From contig JBBIMA010000012.1 in NCBI GenBank assembly GCA_037444625.1, positions 15,409-79,408 on the forward strand: 64,000 nucleotides of DNA, read 5' to 3'. The notes beneath the pieces are model-generated. The model had not been told where the DNA came from, searched no databases, and was given only the letters and a program-made list of their open reading frames with translations. The DNA is from DTHT01 sp037444625 (GTDB lineage: Bacteria > Acidobacteriota > Terriglobia > Bryobacterales > Bryobacteraceae). This document shows, one piece after another, positions 34,155 through 42,593 of the stretch; position 1 is the first letter of the stretch; each line of letters starts with the position of its first letter. A program made the translations under genes and the position numbers.

Positions 34155-35149
34155 GTCCGGCTCTCGCCCGTGCGCCCGTTGGCCACCGTGAAGCTCCCGT
34201 CGCGCCGGGCGGTGAGCCTGAGCCAGTGGCCGCGGCAGTCCGCTTCCAAATTGGCGATCCGATCTTCGGGAGCGTTCTCCTCCCGGCTCGCCGCCAGCGA
34301 GAAGTGGAGCTGCCAGAGATCCTCCAAGCCCGGCGAGCGGCGGATCAGGCGGAGGGTGTCAGGCGAGCCGCCCTTCTTGGCGCCGTTGTTGACGATGGCC
34401 ACCCGCGGCTTCAGGCCGTAGACCAAGGCGGGCGAATTCGACAGGTTCAGGCCGTGGTGGTTGACCAGGTAGACGTCCACCTTCCCCAGGCGGTTCAGGG
34501 GGCAGACCAACTCGAGCTCCTTGTTCCAGGTCAGGTCGGCCAGATCGCTGAAGCGAAACTTGCCGTAGGTGAGCAGGAAGCCGACCGAACGGGCGTTTTC
34601 GCTCGCATCATCCGCCTGGCGGGGGACGCCTTCGCAGTAAGGATTGGGAGCGCCCGCACCGGGCAGGGGCCGCCCGATCAACTCGCCGCGCGCCGCCACC
34701 ACCAACACTTCGACTCCGCGCAAGGGGATCCTGTCGCCCGGCTTCACGATCAGCCGCCGGCCCTTGGCCAGGGCGCGCCGGTAGGAGGCGGTCAGGCTCT
34801 CGGCGCTTCGGCCGGTTTCGGTGTTCTCCCCGTGGTCCACGAAGCAGCGCACCGGCAGGCGCTCCAGCAAGGGTTCGATGCCGCCCACGTGGTCCAGATG
34901 GTAGTGGGTCATCAGCAGGTAGTCAATCCGGCGCACGCCCGCCTGGCGGGCGGCGGCCTCGATCCGGGCGGCGTCCCGCCCTTGGAAGCCGGGCCAGCCG
35001 GCATCCACCAAGAGGGATTGCCCCGCCGGGGTCAGAATGAGGGTGGCCTGCCCGCCCTCCACGTCCACGAAGTAGATTTCCAGGTCACGGGCGGCCGGCA
35101 GCCGGAGGCCGGCCGTCAGGAGCAGCCAGAGGGCGAGGGTGACGCGCAT
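34133..35149 (-). CDS. Exported metallo-beta-lactamase-fold hydrolase, ComEC-like
   Basis: The 338-residue protein has a signal peptide (LALWLLLTAGLRLPAA). It continues LEIYFVDVEGGQATLILTP, LLVDAGWPG and LLMTHYHLDHVGGIEPLL, giving the H-x-H-x-D-H zinc motif. VYLVNHHGLNLSNSPALV and PRVAIVNNGAKKGGSP follow, as in the soluble domain of ComEC and related phosphodiesterases. Being exported and free-standing, it may act on extracellular nucleic acids or phosphodiesters; this is inference. It is convergent with the lipoprotein gene, overlapping by 22 nt. Confidence 0.82.
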   Translation of the reverse strand: MRVTLALWLLLTAGLRLPAARDLEIYFVDVEGGQATLILTPAGQSLLVDAGWPGFQGRDAARIEAAARQAGVRRIDYLLMTHYHLDHVGGIEPLLERLPVRCFVDHGENTETGRSAESLTASYRRALAKGRRLIVKPGDRIPLRGVEVLVVAARGELIGRPLPGAGAPNPYCEGVPRQADDASENARSVGFLLTYGKFRFSDLADLTWNKELELVCPLNRLGKVDVYLVNHHGLNLSNSPALVYGLKPRVAIVNNGAKKGGSPDTLRLIRRSPGLEDLWQLHFSLAASREENAPEDRIANLEADCRGHWLRLTARRDGSFTVANGRTGESRTYRAVAR

Positions 35150-35241
35150 CGCCCGGATCGTATCATAATTGGGGGACGCGGCCGCGCGCGGGGAACTTCC
35201 GTGCGCCGGCCTGCGTAACCCTGGATGGAGAGCGGCGGGCG

Positions 35242-35685
35242 ATGCCTTACTGCTGCCAGTGCGGAAATGAGGTGGCCGAAACCGACCGCTATTGCCGTCG
35301 CTGCGGCACGAGCCAGCCGTCCCACCGCCGGCCGGCGGCCGGGGAGGGGCTGAGCCCGCGCACCGCCTCGGTGCTCTGCTACGTGCCGTTCTTGGGCTGG
35401 CTGGCGGCGATCGTGGTGCTGGCCTCCCAGCGGTTCCGGCACGATCGCACCGTGCGCTTTCACGCCTTTCAGGGGCTGTACCTGTTCGTGGCTTATCTGA
35501 TCGTGGACTGGGTGGTGGGGCCCGTCCTGCGGATGCTGCCCGGCCCGGTCTTGCGCCTGGACAAGCTGCTGAGCCTGGCCCTGCTGGCGGTCTGGATCTT
35601 CATGATGGTCAAGACCAGCCAGGAACAGACCTGCTCGCTTCCCATCCTCGGGGAGCTGGCCGAGAAGTCGGCCGCCGAATCCTGA
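35242..35685 (+). CDS. Zinc-ribbon membrane protein (DUF4870-like)
   Basis: The 147-residue protein starts with a zinc ribbon, CCQCGNEVAETDRYCRRCG, joined by a short linker to three or four hydrophobic helices: ASVLCYVPFLGWLAAIVVLA, FHAFQGLYLFVAYLIVDWVV and LLSLALLAVWIFMMV. The R-F-H-A-F-Q-G motif between helices is characteristic of DUF4870-type small membrane proteins. The function is unknown. A GGAGAG ribosome site precedes ATG 35242. It lies upstream of the arg operon but is separated from it by a promoter-like region. Confidence 0.75.
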   Translation: MPYCCQCGNEVAETDRYCRRCGTSQPSHRRPAAGEGLSPRTASVLCYVPFLGWLAAIVVLASQRFRHDRTVRFHAFQGLYLFVAYLIVDWVVGPVLRMLPGPVLRLDKLLSLALLAVWIFMMVKTSQEQTCSLPILGELAEKSAAES

Positions 35686-35722
35686 GAGCGGGCCGGCCGC
35701 GCCGCGAGTCTCCCCGCTGTGC

Positions 35723-35746
35723 TATATTTATTCAATCCGGTGAATA
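35723..35746 (+). promoter_or_regulatory. Promoter and inverted repeat upstream of argC
   Basis: TGCTATATT makes an extended -10 with TATATT at 35723-35728. Immediately downstream, TATTCA (35729-35734) and TGAATA (35741-35746) form a perfect 6-bp inverted repeat around a 6-nt spacer, right over the expected start of transcription. The half-sites are the same words as in ArgR boxes but face the other way, so ArgR control is possible but not shown. Confidence 0.5.
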
Positions 35747-35780
35747 TTTAGTCAGCCCCGGCGGGGCGGGAAAGCGAGCC

Positions 35781-36788
35781 ATGAAGCGACGGGTCGGAAT
35801 CGTGGGCTTCCGCGGCTACAGCGGCGCCGAGCTGGTGCGCCTGCTCAAACGGCACCGGCAGGTCGAGCCGGTCCTGATGGAGCATCGCGCCGAGGCCGAG
35901 GACGGCCCCCGCATCCGCGGCCGGCAGCCCCCCGCCCGGCTGGCTCTCAGCCCCGAGGCGGTGCGGGAGCACCGGCTGGCGGCCGTGTTTCTGGCCACGC
36001 CGCCCGAGGTCTCCCTCGAGCTGGTCCCCGTCCTGCTGGAGACCGGCGCCAAGGTGATTGATCTGAGCGGCGCCTTCCGCCTGAGGGTGCCGGAGAATTA
36101 CCGCCGCTGGTACAAGCAGGAGCACCACCAGCCGGCGCTGCTGGCCGAGGCGGTCTACGGCCTGCCGGAATTTTATCGGGAACGCATTCGGGCGGCGCGC
36201 CTGGTGGCCAACCCGGGCTGCTATCCCACCGCCGCCAACCTCGCCATCCGCCCTTTGCTGGAGGCGGGCGTGGTGGACCGCTACGCGGGCCTGGTCTGCG
36301 ACGCCAAGTCCGGCGTCAGCGGAGCCGGGCGCAAGCCCACCCTCCGCACCAGCTTCTGCGAGGTGACCGAAAACCTGTCGGTCTACTCAGTCTTCGACCA
36401 CCGACACGTGCCGGAGATTCTGTTGAATTGCGGGCTGGAGGAGGGCGAGCTGAGTTTCACCGCCCAGTTGCTGCCGGTGGACCGGGGCATCTTGGAGACC
36501 ATCTATTTTCGCGGCCTGGAGTCGGCCGGCGCCGAGGCGCTGGCGGGCATCTACGAGCAGCGCTACCGCCAGGAACCCTTCATCCGCGTCTACGAACCCG
36601 GCCACCTACCCGATCTGCGCGCCGTCCGGCACACCAACTATTGCGACTTGGGCGTGGCCTTCGATCCGGGCACCGGCCGGGCCCTGGTGGTGGCGGCGAT
36701 TGACAACCTGGTGAAGGGGGCGGCCGGCCAGGCGATCCAGAACCTGAACCTGATGCTGGGCTACCCCGAGACCGAGGGACTGCTGTGA
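35781..36788 (+). CDS. argC: N-acetyl-gamma-glutamyl-phosphate reductase
   Basis: The 335-residue enzyme carries out the third step of arginine synthesis. The N-terminus is the NADP-binding motif RVGIVGFRGYSGAELVRLL. The catalytic Cys is in LVANPGCYPTAANLAI, followed by VCDAKSGVSGAGRKPT, FDHRHVPEI and TAQLLPVDRGILETIY. ATG 35781 is preceded by GGGAAAGCGAG. The stop overlaps the argB GTG by 4 nt, giving translational coupling in an argC-argB-argA-like order. Confidence 0.95.
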   Translation: MKRRVGIVGFRGYSGAELVRLLKRHRQVEPVLMEHRAEAEDGPRIRGRQPPARLALSPEAVREHRLAAVFLATPPEVSLELVPVLLETGAKVIDLSGAFRLRVPENYRRWYKQEHHQPALLAEAVYGLPEFYRERIRAARLVANPGCYPTAANLAIRPLLEAGVVDRYAGLVCDAKSGVSGAGRKPTLRTSFCEVTENLSVYSVFDHRHVPEILLNCGLEEGELSFTAQLLPVDRGILETIYFRGLESAGAEALAGIYEQRYRQEPFIRVYEPGHLPDLRAVRHTNYCDLGVAFDPGTGRALVVAAIDNLVKGAAGQAIQNLNLMLGYPETEGLL

Positions 36789-37564
36789 GGCTGCTGGTCA
36801 AGATCGGCGGAACCTTGCTGGACGCAGCCGATTCGCGCCGCCGGCTGGCGCGCGAGCTGGCCGGGCTGGCGCGCGACGGGGCGCGCCTCACGGTGGTGCA
36901 CGGCGGGGGCAAGCAGATGACGCGCTTCCTGGCTGAACGGGGCGTCGAGAGCCGTTTCCTGGGCGGGCTGCGCGTGACCTCGCCGGAAGTCCTGGACGCG
37001 GTGCTGAAGGTCCTGGCGGGCAGCGTGAACCGCCGGTTGGTGGCGGCGCTCATCGAGGCCGGGGCGCAGGCGATCGGCCTGACGGGCGTGGACGCCTGCC
37101 TGACCGAAGCCGAGCCTCTCAATCCGGAGCTGGGCGCGGTCGGCCGCCCGGTGCGCGTGAACGCGGAGTTGCTCGAGCTGCTGACCGCCCATGGCTACCT
37201 TCCGGTGGTGGCCTGCGTGGCGGGCGACCGCGAGGGCCGGATTTACAACGTGAACGCCGACCAGATGGCCGCCGCCCTGGGCGCAGGCTTTCGGGCCGAC
37301 CGGCTGATCCTGCTGACCGACGTGGCGGGAGTGCTCGGCCCCGAGGGCTCGGCCCTGACCGAACTGACCGTCGCCCAAGCGGCCGCCCTCATCCGTCAGG
37401 GCGTGGCCACCGGCGGCATGCAGGCCAAGCTCGAGGCCGCCTCGGAGGCCCTCCGGCGCGGCGTAGGCCAGGTGCTGATCGCGCCCGGAGCCGAGCCCGG
37501 CGTGCTGGCGCGTCTGCTGGCCGGCGAGAGGGTCGGCACGCAATTGCTCCGGGGAGAGACATGA
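36785..37564 (+). CDS. argB: Acetylglutamate kinase
   Basis: The 259-residue protein starts with GTG inside the argC stop (GTGA overlap). It has the amino acid kinase signature VKIGGTLLD, the VVHGGGKQMTRFL substrate loop, RVTSPEVLDAVLKVLAGSVN, and NVNADQMAAALGAGFRADRL near the active site. A late GMQAKLEAASEAL supplies the second Lys/Gly motif. It phosphorylates N-acetylglutamate. The short N-terminus, without the extra helix seen in hexameric arginine-inhibited kinases, suggests the dimeric, arginine-insensitive type (inference). Confidence 0.94.
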   Translation: MRLLVKIGGTLLDAADSRRRLARELAGLARDGARLTVVHGGGKQMTRFLAERGVESRFLGGLRVTSPEVLDAVLKVLAGSVNRRLVAALIEAGAQAIGLTGVDACLTEAEPLNPELGAVGRPVRVNAELLELLTAHGYLPVVACVAGDREGRIYNVNADQMAAALGAGFRADRLILLTDVAGVLGPEGSALTELTVAQAAALIRQGVATGGMQAKLEAASEALRRGVGQVLIAPGAEPGVLARLLAGERVGTQLLRGET

Positions 37565-38097
37565 CGGGGAGCCTGACCGGCGTCTCGGCGGAGCCCGTCC
37601 CGGCCGGCGCCGCGGGCGCGATCCGGATCCGCAAGGCAATCGCCTCCGACATCGCCGCGTTGTTAAAGCTGATCAATACTTACGCCGGGCAAGGGCTGAT
37701 GCTGCCCAGGACCGAGTTTGAATTGGCCGAAAATCTCCGGGATTTCAGCGTGGTTTGCCAGGGCGGCCGGGTGCTGGGCTGCTGCGCCCTGCATATTTAT
37801 TCGCCGGCCATGGCGGAAATTCGCTCCCTGGCGATCGGGCCGGAGGCCCAAGGCCGGGGCCTGGGCCGGGCCCTGGTGGCGGCGCTCGAGCAGGAGGCCG
37901 CCTCCTTCGGCCTGGAAGCGGTCTTCGCCTTCACTTACATTCCGGACTTTTTCCGCAAGCTCGGCTACCGCGAGGTGGACCGGGGCGAGCTGCCGTTGAA
38001 GGCCTGGAAAGACTGCCTGCGCTGCCCGAAATTCCAGTGCTGCGACGAGACGGCGGTGCTCAAGCGCCTGGAATCCGGAGGCCCGCCGGGGTCTTAG
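37561..38097 (+). CDS. argA: GNAT N-acetyltransferase, probable short-form N-acetylglutamate synthase
   Basis: The 178-residue protein overlaps argB by ATGA. After a 20-residue variable N-terminus, the GNAT core reads IRIRKAIASDIAALLKLIN, FSVVCQGGRVLGCCALHIY, and AEIRSLAIGPEAQGRGLGRALVAAL with the acetyl-CoA loop Q-x-R-G-x-G. It ends with KAWKDCLRCPKFQCCDETAV, the Cys-rich tail typical of stand-alone short NAGS enzymes. N-acetylglutamate synthase makes the first intermediate of arginine synthesis, and the operon position fits well. An unrelated GNAT activity cannot be fully excluded. Confidence 0.85.
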   Translation: MTGSLTGVSAEPVPAGAAGAIRIRKAIASDIAALLKLINTYAGQGLMLPRTEFELAENLRDFSVVCQGGRVLGCCALHIYSPAMAEIRSLAIGPEAQGRGLGRALVAALEQEAASFGLEAVFAFTYIPDFFRKLGYREVDRGELPLKAWKDCLRCPKFQCCDETAVLKRLESGGPPGS

Positions 38098-38214
38098 CGC
38101 CGTCCCGTTTCTGAATAATCCTTCAGCGTAGGTTCCACCCTCAAACGGGGCCCGATTGAATCCCCGCAAAAAATTCCGGGCGAAATTGAGACGGTTTCAC
38201 TGGTTATTGCACGC

Positions 38215-38231
38215 TCAATTTGTATAATTGA
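38215..38231 (+). promoter_or_regulatory. TATAAT -10 embedded in an inverted repeat
   Basis: A consensus TATAAT (38223-38228) is overlapped by the perfect inverted repeat TCAATT / AATTGA (38215-38220 and 38226-38231). A protein bound there would block the promoter of the molybdopterin-binding-domain gene starting at 38271. The rest of the 173-nt intergenic stretch (38098-38270) is A/T-richer than its surroundings, with nothing else recognised. Confidence 0.45.
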
Positions 38232-38270
38232 CGGGAGCGGTGCGCCGCCACTGAAGACAAGAGGTCGGAG

Positions 38271-39242
38271 ATGAGAGCGCTTACCGTAGATGTCAGGGAG
38301 TCAGCGGGCCGCATCCTCTACTGCACGATCTTTCGCGCCGGCGGCAAGAAGCTGCTGGCCAAAGGCCACGTGATGAGCGAAGAGGATGTGCAACTTTTGG
38401 CCACCGAGGGAATGGAAAAGGTCTGGGTGACCGAGCTGGAGGAAGGCGAGATCGGCGAAGACGAAGCGGTGATGGCGGTCGCGGGCGAAATGGCCTGCGG
38501 AGCGGTGGAGATTCGCCTGGCCGCGGGCGGCCGGGCCAATCTGCTGGCCGGCGAGGACTGCTGCCTGCTGTTGGACGACGATCTGCTGCGGCAGATCAAC
38601 TGCACCTCTTCGATCGTGATCGCCACGGCCGCCAACTTCAGCTACGCCAAGGCCGGCCAGCGCATCGCCACCGTGAAGAGCGCGCCCTTCGCGGTGGCGC
38701 AGGCCGAGCTGGAGGCCGTGCGTTCGATCCTGCGGGAGCGGGGGCCGATCTTGCAGGCCCGCCCCATACGCAATCCCACGGTCGGCCTGCTGTACAGCGA
38801 TCCCATACAGGGCGAGCGGGCCCGGCAGTTGTTCGAGAGCGTCGTCCGCCAGAAGCTGGAACGCTTCGGGGCCGCACCCACCTTCACGCTGTGCGCCGTC
38901 GAGGAGGACGGCGCGCTGCTGCGGTCCCTTCAGCATCTGCTCCGGGCGCGCCCCTCGGCCATCCTGGTGGCTTCCACGACCGCCCCGGCCGGCCCGGCCG
39001 ACGCCGTGGGCCGGGCCATGACCGAGCTGGGCTGCCACCTGGAGAAGTTCCTGGCCCCGGTGGAGCCCGGCAACCTCCTGCTGCTGGGCTACAAGGACGA
39101 GGTGCCGATCGTTTCCGCCCCGGGTTGCTATCGCTCGGCCCGGCCAAATGTGGTAGACTTACTTTTGCCCCCGATGTTGGCGCGGTACCGAGTTTCGGGT
39201 TGGGAAATCGCCTGCCTCGGTCATGGAGGCCTGATGGCCTGA
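38271..39242 (+). CDS. Molybdopterin-binding (MoCF-biosynthesis-like) domain protein
   Basis: The 323-residue cytoplasmic protein resembles the molybdopterin-binding proteins found beside xanthine-dehydrogenase and cofactor genes. An N-terminal region (residues 1-170) includes GHVMSEEDVQLLATEGMEKVWV and YAKAGQRIATVKSAPFAV. A Rossmann-like MoaB/MogA-type domain follows, with NPTVGLLYSDPI, ILVASTTAPAGPADAVGRAM and PGNLLLLGYKDEVPIVSAPGC. It lacks the full MoeA domain set. No other molybdenum-cofactor genes lie in the window. A likely role is Mo-cofactor handling or insertion. A strong terminator follows. Confidence 0.65.
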   Translation: MRALTVDVRESAGRILYCTIFRAGGKKLLAKGHVMSEEDVQLLATEGMEKVWVTELEEGEIGEDEAVMAVAGEMACGAVEIRLAAGGRANLLAGEDCCLLLDDDLLRQINCTSSIVIATAANFSYAKAGQRIATVKSAPFAVAQAELEAVRSILRERGPILQARPIRNPTVGLLYSDPIQGERARQLFESVVRQKLERFGAAPTFTLCAVEEDGALLRSLQHLLRARPSAILVASTTAPAGPADAVGRAMTELGCHLEKFLAPVEPGNLLLLGYKDEVPIVSAPGCYRSARPNVVDLLLPPMLARYRVSGWEIACLGHGGLMA

Positions 39243-39300
39243 ACAGTCTCCTCCACAACCACGGGAGCGTCGCCTCCGAGCGCCCCGTGGGTGCTCCTCA

Positions 39301-39332
39301 GCCGGGCGCCTCGCCAGCGCCCGGCTTTTTTT
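39301..39332 (+). terminator. Intrinsic terminator
   Basis: GCCGGGCGC (39301-39309) pairs perfectly with GCGCCCGGC (39317-39325) across a 7-nt loop and is followed by seven Ts. It ends the transcript of the molybdopterin-binding-domain gene. A second stem just upstream (CCACGGG about 39258-39264 with CCCGTGG about 39283-39289) may add to it. Confidence 0.9.
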
Positions 39333-39385
39333 GTCGGCTCGCAAGCCCGCCGCCTGGGCCCCAGGGCGGGGCGGCCCGGCCCCGC

Positions 39386-40615
39386 TCAGATGACGTCCGC
39401 GAAGTTCTTGCGCAGCTTGTAAAAGAAGGCGTGACCCGCGAAGAAGACCAGCGCCGAGGCCAGCCACAGCTTCAGCAGGGAGGACCAGGGCAGCGCCGAG
39501 TGCTCCAGCAGGGCCGCCCGGTAGCCCCGCACCAGCACGAACAGAGGGTTCTTGGAGAGCACCGGCAGCGCCTCGGCGGGCAGCGACTCGACCGGGTAGC
39601 AGATGGGCGTCAGGAAAAACCACAGCGTCAGCAGGAAGCCGTTGACCTGCCCCAGGTCGCGCAGATAGACGCCCAGGGCGGCCAGAAACCAGCAAACCCC
39701 AGCCGTGAAGAGCACTTGCGGCACCAGCAGCGCCGGCAGCCACAGGGCGGTCAGGGGCGCCGCGCCCCGCACGGCCAGCAGCCCGCCCAAAAACACCCCC
39801 AGGGCGAACAGCTCGGTCACCAGCCCGGCCGCCACCAGATTCACGGGCAGGGTCTCCAAAGGAAAGACCAGCTTCTTGACGAAATTGCGGTGCTCGAGGA
39901 TCACGAAGGGCGCCCGCCCGGCCGCTTCGCTGAAAGCCAGCCAGGGCAGCATGCCGGCCAGAAAGTACAGCACGAAGCCGGCCCGGCTGGGATCGTTGCC
40001 GAAGCGCGTCCGCAGCACGATGCCGAAGACGAAAAAGTAGGTCGTCATCAGCAGCAAGGGGTTCAGCACCGTCCAGAACAGCCCGGCGAACGAGCCCCGG
40101 TAACGCCCGCTGATGTCGCGCCGCACCATCGAGCGGATCAGGCTGCGGTTGCGCCAGAGGCTGGCCGGCGGATAGCTCAAGCCCCGCGCCAGGGCCCGCA
40201 GGCGGCGCTCCCACTCCATGCGCCGCCGCGTCCAGATCCCCCAGCGCAGCAGCCGCGCCTGCCCGCCCGCCACCTCGGCCTCGATCAGCAGGAAGGGCCA
40301 GCCGCGCTGGTAGTGCCACGAGACGCCTTCTTGCAACAGCGAAACCAGCACGCGATAGCGGCCGGGCTCGGCCGGCAGGGCGCCCTCCAGTTGGAAGACC
40401 AGCCGCCCGCCGGGCGGCAGTTCGGGCTCGAACGGGTAACGCGGGCCGTCCAGGATCCAGGCGTCGCTGTCGGCGTCGAACAGTTGATAGCCGAGGGCGA
40501 AGCCCTCCTCGCCCCGCCAGCTCTGCCCGGAGGCGTTTTCCAAAGCCGCCTCCACCCGGAAGGCGCGCTGGGCGGAGTCCCACTCGAGTTGCGGCTGGTG
40601 GAAGCGCGCGCTCAT
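39386..40615 (-). CDS. Wzm-like polysaccharide ABC permease with an extra N-terminal beta-sandwich domain
   Basis: The 409-residue protein is about 140 residues longer than usual Wzm-type permeases (about 270). Residues 1-130 form an Ig-like domain: ALENASGQSWRGEEGFALGY, PPGGRLVFQLEGALPAEPGRYR, VLVSLLQEGVSWHYQRG. That layout resembles the carbohydrate-binding C-terminal domain usually found on the ATPase partner Wzt. From about 150 the ABC-2 permease begins: SMVRRDISGRYRGSFAGLFWTVLNPLLLM, a six-helix core, and ICYPVESLPAEA. No Wzt ATPase is adjacent. ATG 40615 overlaps the end of the GT4-methyltransferase gene by 4 nt. The role is export of a polysaccharide across the inner membrane. Confidence 0.8.
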   Translation of the reverse strand: MSARFHQPQLEWDSAQRAFRVEAALENASGQSWRGEEGFALGYQLFDADSDAWILDGPRYPFEPELPPGGRLVFQLEGALPAEPGRYRVLVSLLQEGVSWHYQRGWPFLLIEAEVAGGQARLLRWGIWTRRRMEWERRLRALARGLSYPPASLWRNRSLIRSMVRRDISGRYRGSFAGLFWTVLNPLLLMTTYFFVFGIVLRTRFGNDPSRAGFVLYFLAGMLPWLAFSEAAGRAPFVILEHRNFVKKLVFPLETLPVNLVAAGLVTELFALGVFLGGLLAVRGAAPLTALWLPALLVPQVLFTAGVCWFLAALGVYLRDLGQVNGFLLTLWFFLTPICYPVESLPAEALPVLSKNPLFVLVRGYRAALLEHSALPWSSLLKLWLASALVFFAGHAFFYKLRKNFADVI

Positions 40616-42591
40616 TCGGCCCTCCCGACGTAGAGCCACGCCGGATACCGCTCCCTCACCGGTCCGCTCTTGCGCCCCAGGGCGTAGATGCCCTCGTCCC
40701 GCAGCTCCGCCGGCAAGCGGTACCGCTCCAGCAGGTGGCGCACCCAGATCAGCTCCGGACGCGGCGCCTCCCGAAACGGGCCGGTCTCCAAGCGCAGGAC
40801 GGCAAAGCCGGCCGCCTCCAGCAAGCGGCGGATTTCCTGCGGGACGTACTCCCGGCTGTGGCGCGGCTCGGCTGCGGCCTCCCCCGAAGGGCGCACGTAC
40901 TGCGAGAAGAAGCCGGGATGATAGCCTTGCAGAAGGGCCGAGAGGGCGCGCAGCGAGGCCATGTTCGGCGTGGTCAGCACCAGATGCCCGCCCGGCCGCA
41001 GCACGCGGTTGATTTCGGCCATCATGTGCATGGGGTCGGCCGCCAGGTGTTCCAGCACTTCGCAGCACAGCACGGTGGCGAAGTGCCCGTCCGGATAAGG
41101 GAACGGATCGCGCTCGGCGTCGAACAGATCCACTTCGCACTGGAATCGTTCGCCCTGTTCGGAGACGACCATACGGGACTCGACGCGCCCGGCCGGGCCG
41201 TAGTAGCAGCCGCGCACTTCCCCGTAGCCCAGCCGAGTCTTCAAGGCGGGGGTGATTTGCAGGTAGGCGCCCAGCTCGAGAATGCGGTCCTCGGGCCCGC
41301 CCGGCGGGACGATGGACAGGGTCTTCTGGAGCCGCGAGAGGTGGGTTTCGACGTAACGGCGGCTCTCGGGCTGGGCAGCCCAGCTCAGGATGTAGTCGGC
41401 CTCGGGCGGAGGCTGGAGACCGGGCGGCGGCGCCTCGGGCGGGGGGACCGGAACCTCTTCCTGTTCCCAGGGGAGGCCGCGGGCCACCGCCTCCAAGAAG
41501 GCGGCGTACTTGCGAGCCACCAGGTCCCAGCGGCACTCCCGCTCGACCCACTGGCGGGCGCGCTGGCCCAGCTCGCGCGCCAGGTGGGGCCGCGAGACCA
41601 GCAGGTTCAGGTACTCGAAAATCAGATCCTCCTCCTCGGGCCCCAAAGGGACTTTCAGGCAGATCTCGTCGGGCAGCTCCGAGAAGGCGCCGACATCGCT
41701 GACCAGGACGGCCTTGCCCAGGCCCAGGGCCCGCAGCAGGCTGCCGGAGGTTTCCCCCACGGTGGGGTAGCGCAGGTTGAGCACGATGTCGCAGGCGGCC
41801 AGATAGCCGGTGAAATCCTCGATGGGCGTGAAGCCCAGCAGGCGCACCTCCCCGCCGAGATCCAGCGAGCGAATCAAGGGCGGCAGAGGCAAGTCCGGGT
41901 GCGGCTCGCCGGCCAGGATCATCCGGGCCCGGGGCTCGAGGCGGACCAGCCGGCGAAAGGCGCGCAGCGACTCGGCGATCCGCTTGTAAGGCTTGAGAAA
42001 GCCGAAGATGCCCACCAGCGGCGTGCTCTCCTCCAGACCCAAGCGGGCGCGGTAGGCCATGCGATCGGCCTGCGGAATCCAGGCCCCGTGGGGGATGCGG
42101 GCGAGGGGTCCGCGAAAGCCCGCCTGCCGCACGCGCTGGGCGGTGAAGCGGCTGTGGGCGATCACGGCGCGGCTGGCCTCGAGCAGGCGCCGCATCAGGG
42201 GCACGCCCTCGTAGTCCGGGCCGACCTCACCGGCGCGCACCCTGCACCCGTGCGCCAGCGCTTGCCGGCCGCCGTCATACTCCAGCTCGCGCAGGTAGGC
42301 GTCCCAGTCCCCTCGCCGGATGGTGAGATCGGCCAGCAGATGGTGCAAGTTGGCTTCGTGCATCACGACCACGCCCGGATGCTTCAGGGCCAGTTCGTAG
42401 ACGAAGCCGTGGCAGGGATTGTTGCCCACTTGGTAGAGGATGAGGTCGAACCGCTCCGGCCGGAACCGCGCGGGCGTCTGGCTGACGACCTCGACCTCCG
42501 CCAGCTCGCGGAGATGTTCCAGTAGAGCGGCCGAATAATCGGCGATGCCGCTTTTCGAGGGCGGCAGGGGAGAAACAAAGGCCAGGCGCAT
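40612..42591 (-). CDS. GT4 glycosyltransferase fused to a SAM-dependent methyltransferase
   Basis: The 659-residue protein has two parts. Residues 1 to about 375 are a GT-B fold glycosyltransferase: RLAFVSPLPPSKSGIADYSAALL, VIAHSRFTAQRV, PLVGIFGFLKPYKRIAESL, and LNLRYPTVGETSGSLLRALGLGKAV with the donor-binding E-x-x-G motif. A Pro-rich linker (about 385-405) leads to a class I methyltransferase: ILELGAYLQITPAL, FPYPDGHFATVLCCEVLEHL, EINRVLRPGGHLVLTTPN. The two activities on one chain suggest a glycan end-capping or modifying enzyme, as in export systems where a methyl cap sets chain length (inference). It overlaps the permease gene by 4 nt and starts 2 nt from the DUF3108 stop. Confidence 0.85.
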   Translation of the reverse strand: MRLAFVSPLPPSKSGIADYSAALLEHLRELAEVEVVSQTPARFRPERFDLILYQVGNNPCHGFVYELALKHPGVVVMHEANLHHLLADLTIRRGDWDAYLRELEYDGGRQALAHGCRVRAGEVGPDYEGVPLMRRLLEASRAVIAHSRFTAQRVRQAGFRGPLARIPHGAWIPQADRMAYRARLGLEESTPLVGIFGFLKPYKRIAESLRAFRRLVRLEPRARMILAGEPHPDLPLPPLIRSLDLGGEVRLLGFTPIEDFTGYLAACDIVLNLRYPTVGETSGSLLRALGLGKAVLVSDVGAFSELPDEICLKVPLGPEEEDLIFEYLNLLVSRPHLARELGQRARQWVERECRWDLVARKYAAFLEAVARGLPWEQEEVPVPPPEAPPPGLQPPPEADYILSWAAQPESRRYVETHLSRLQKTLSIVPPGGPEDRILELGAYLQITPALKTRLGYGEVRGCYYGPAGRVESRMVVSEQGERFQCEVDLFDAERDPFPYPDGHFATVLCCEVLEHLAADPMHMMAEINRVLRPGGHLVLTTPNMASLRALSALLQGYHPGFFSQYVRPSGEAAAEPRHSREYVPQEIRRLLEAAGFAVLRLETGPFREAPRPELIWVRHLLERYRLPAELRDEGIYALGRKSGPVRERYPAWLYVGRAE

Positions 42592-42593
42592 GG

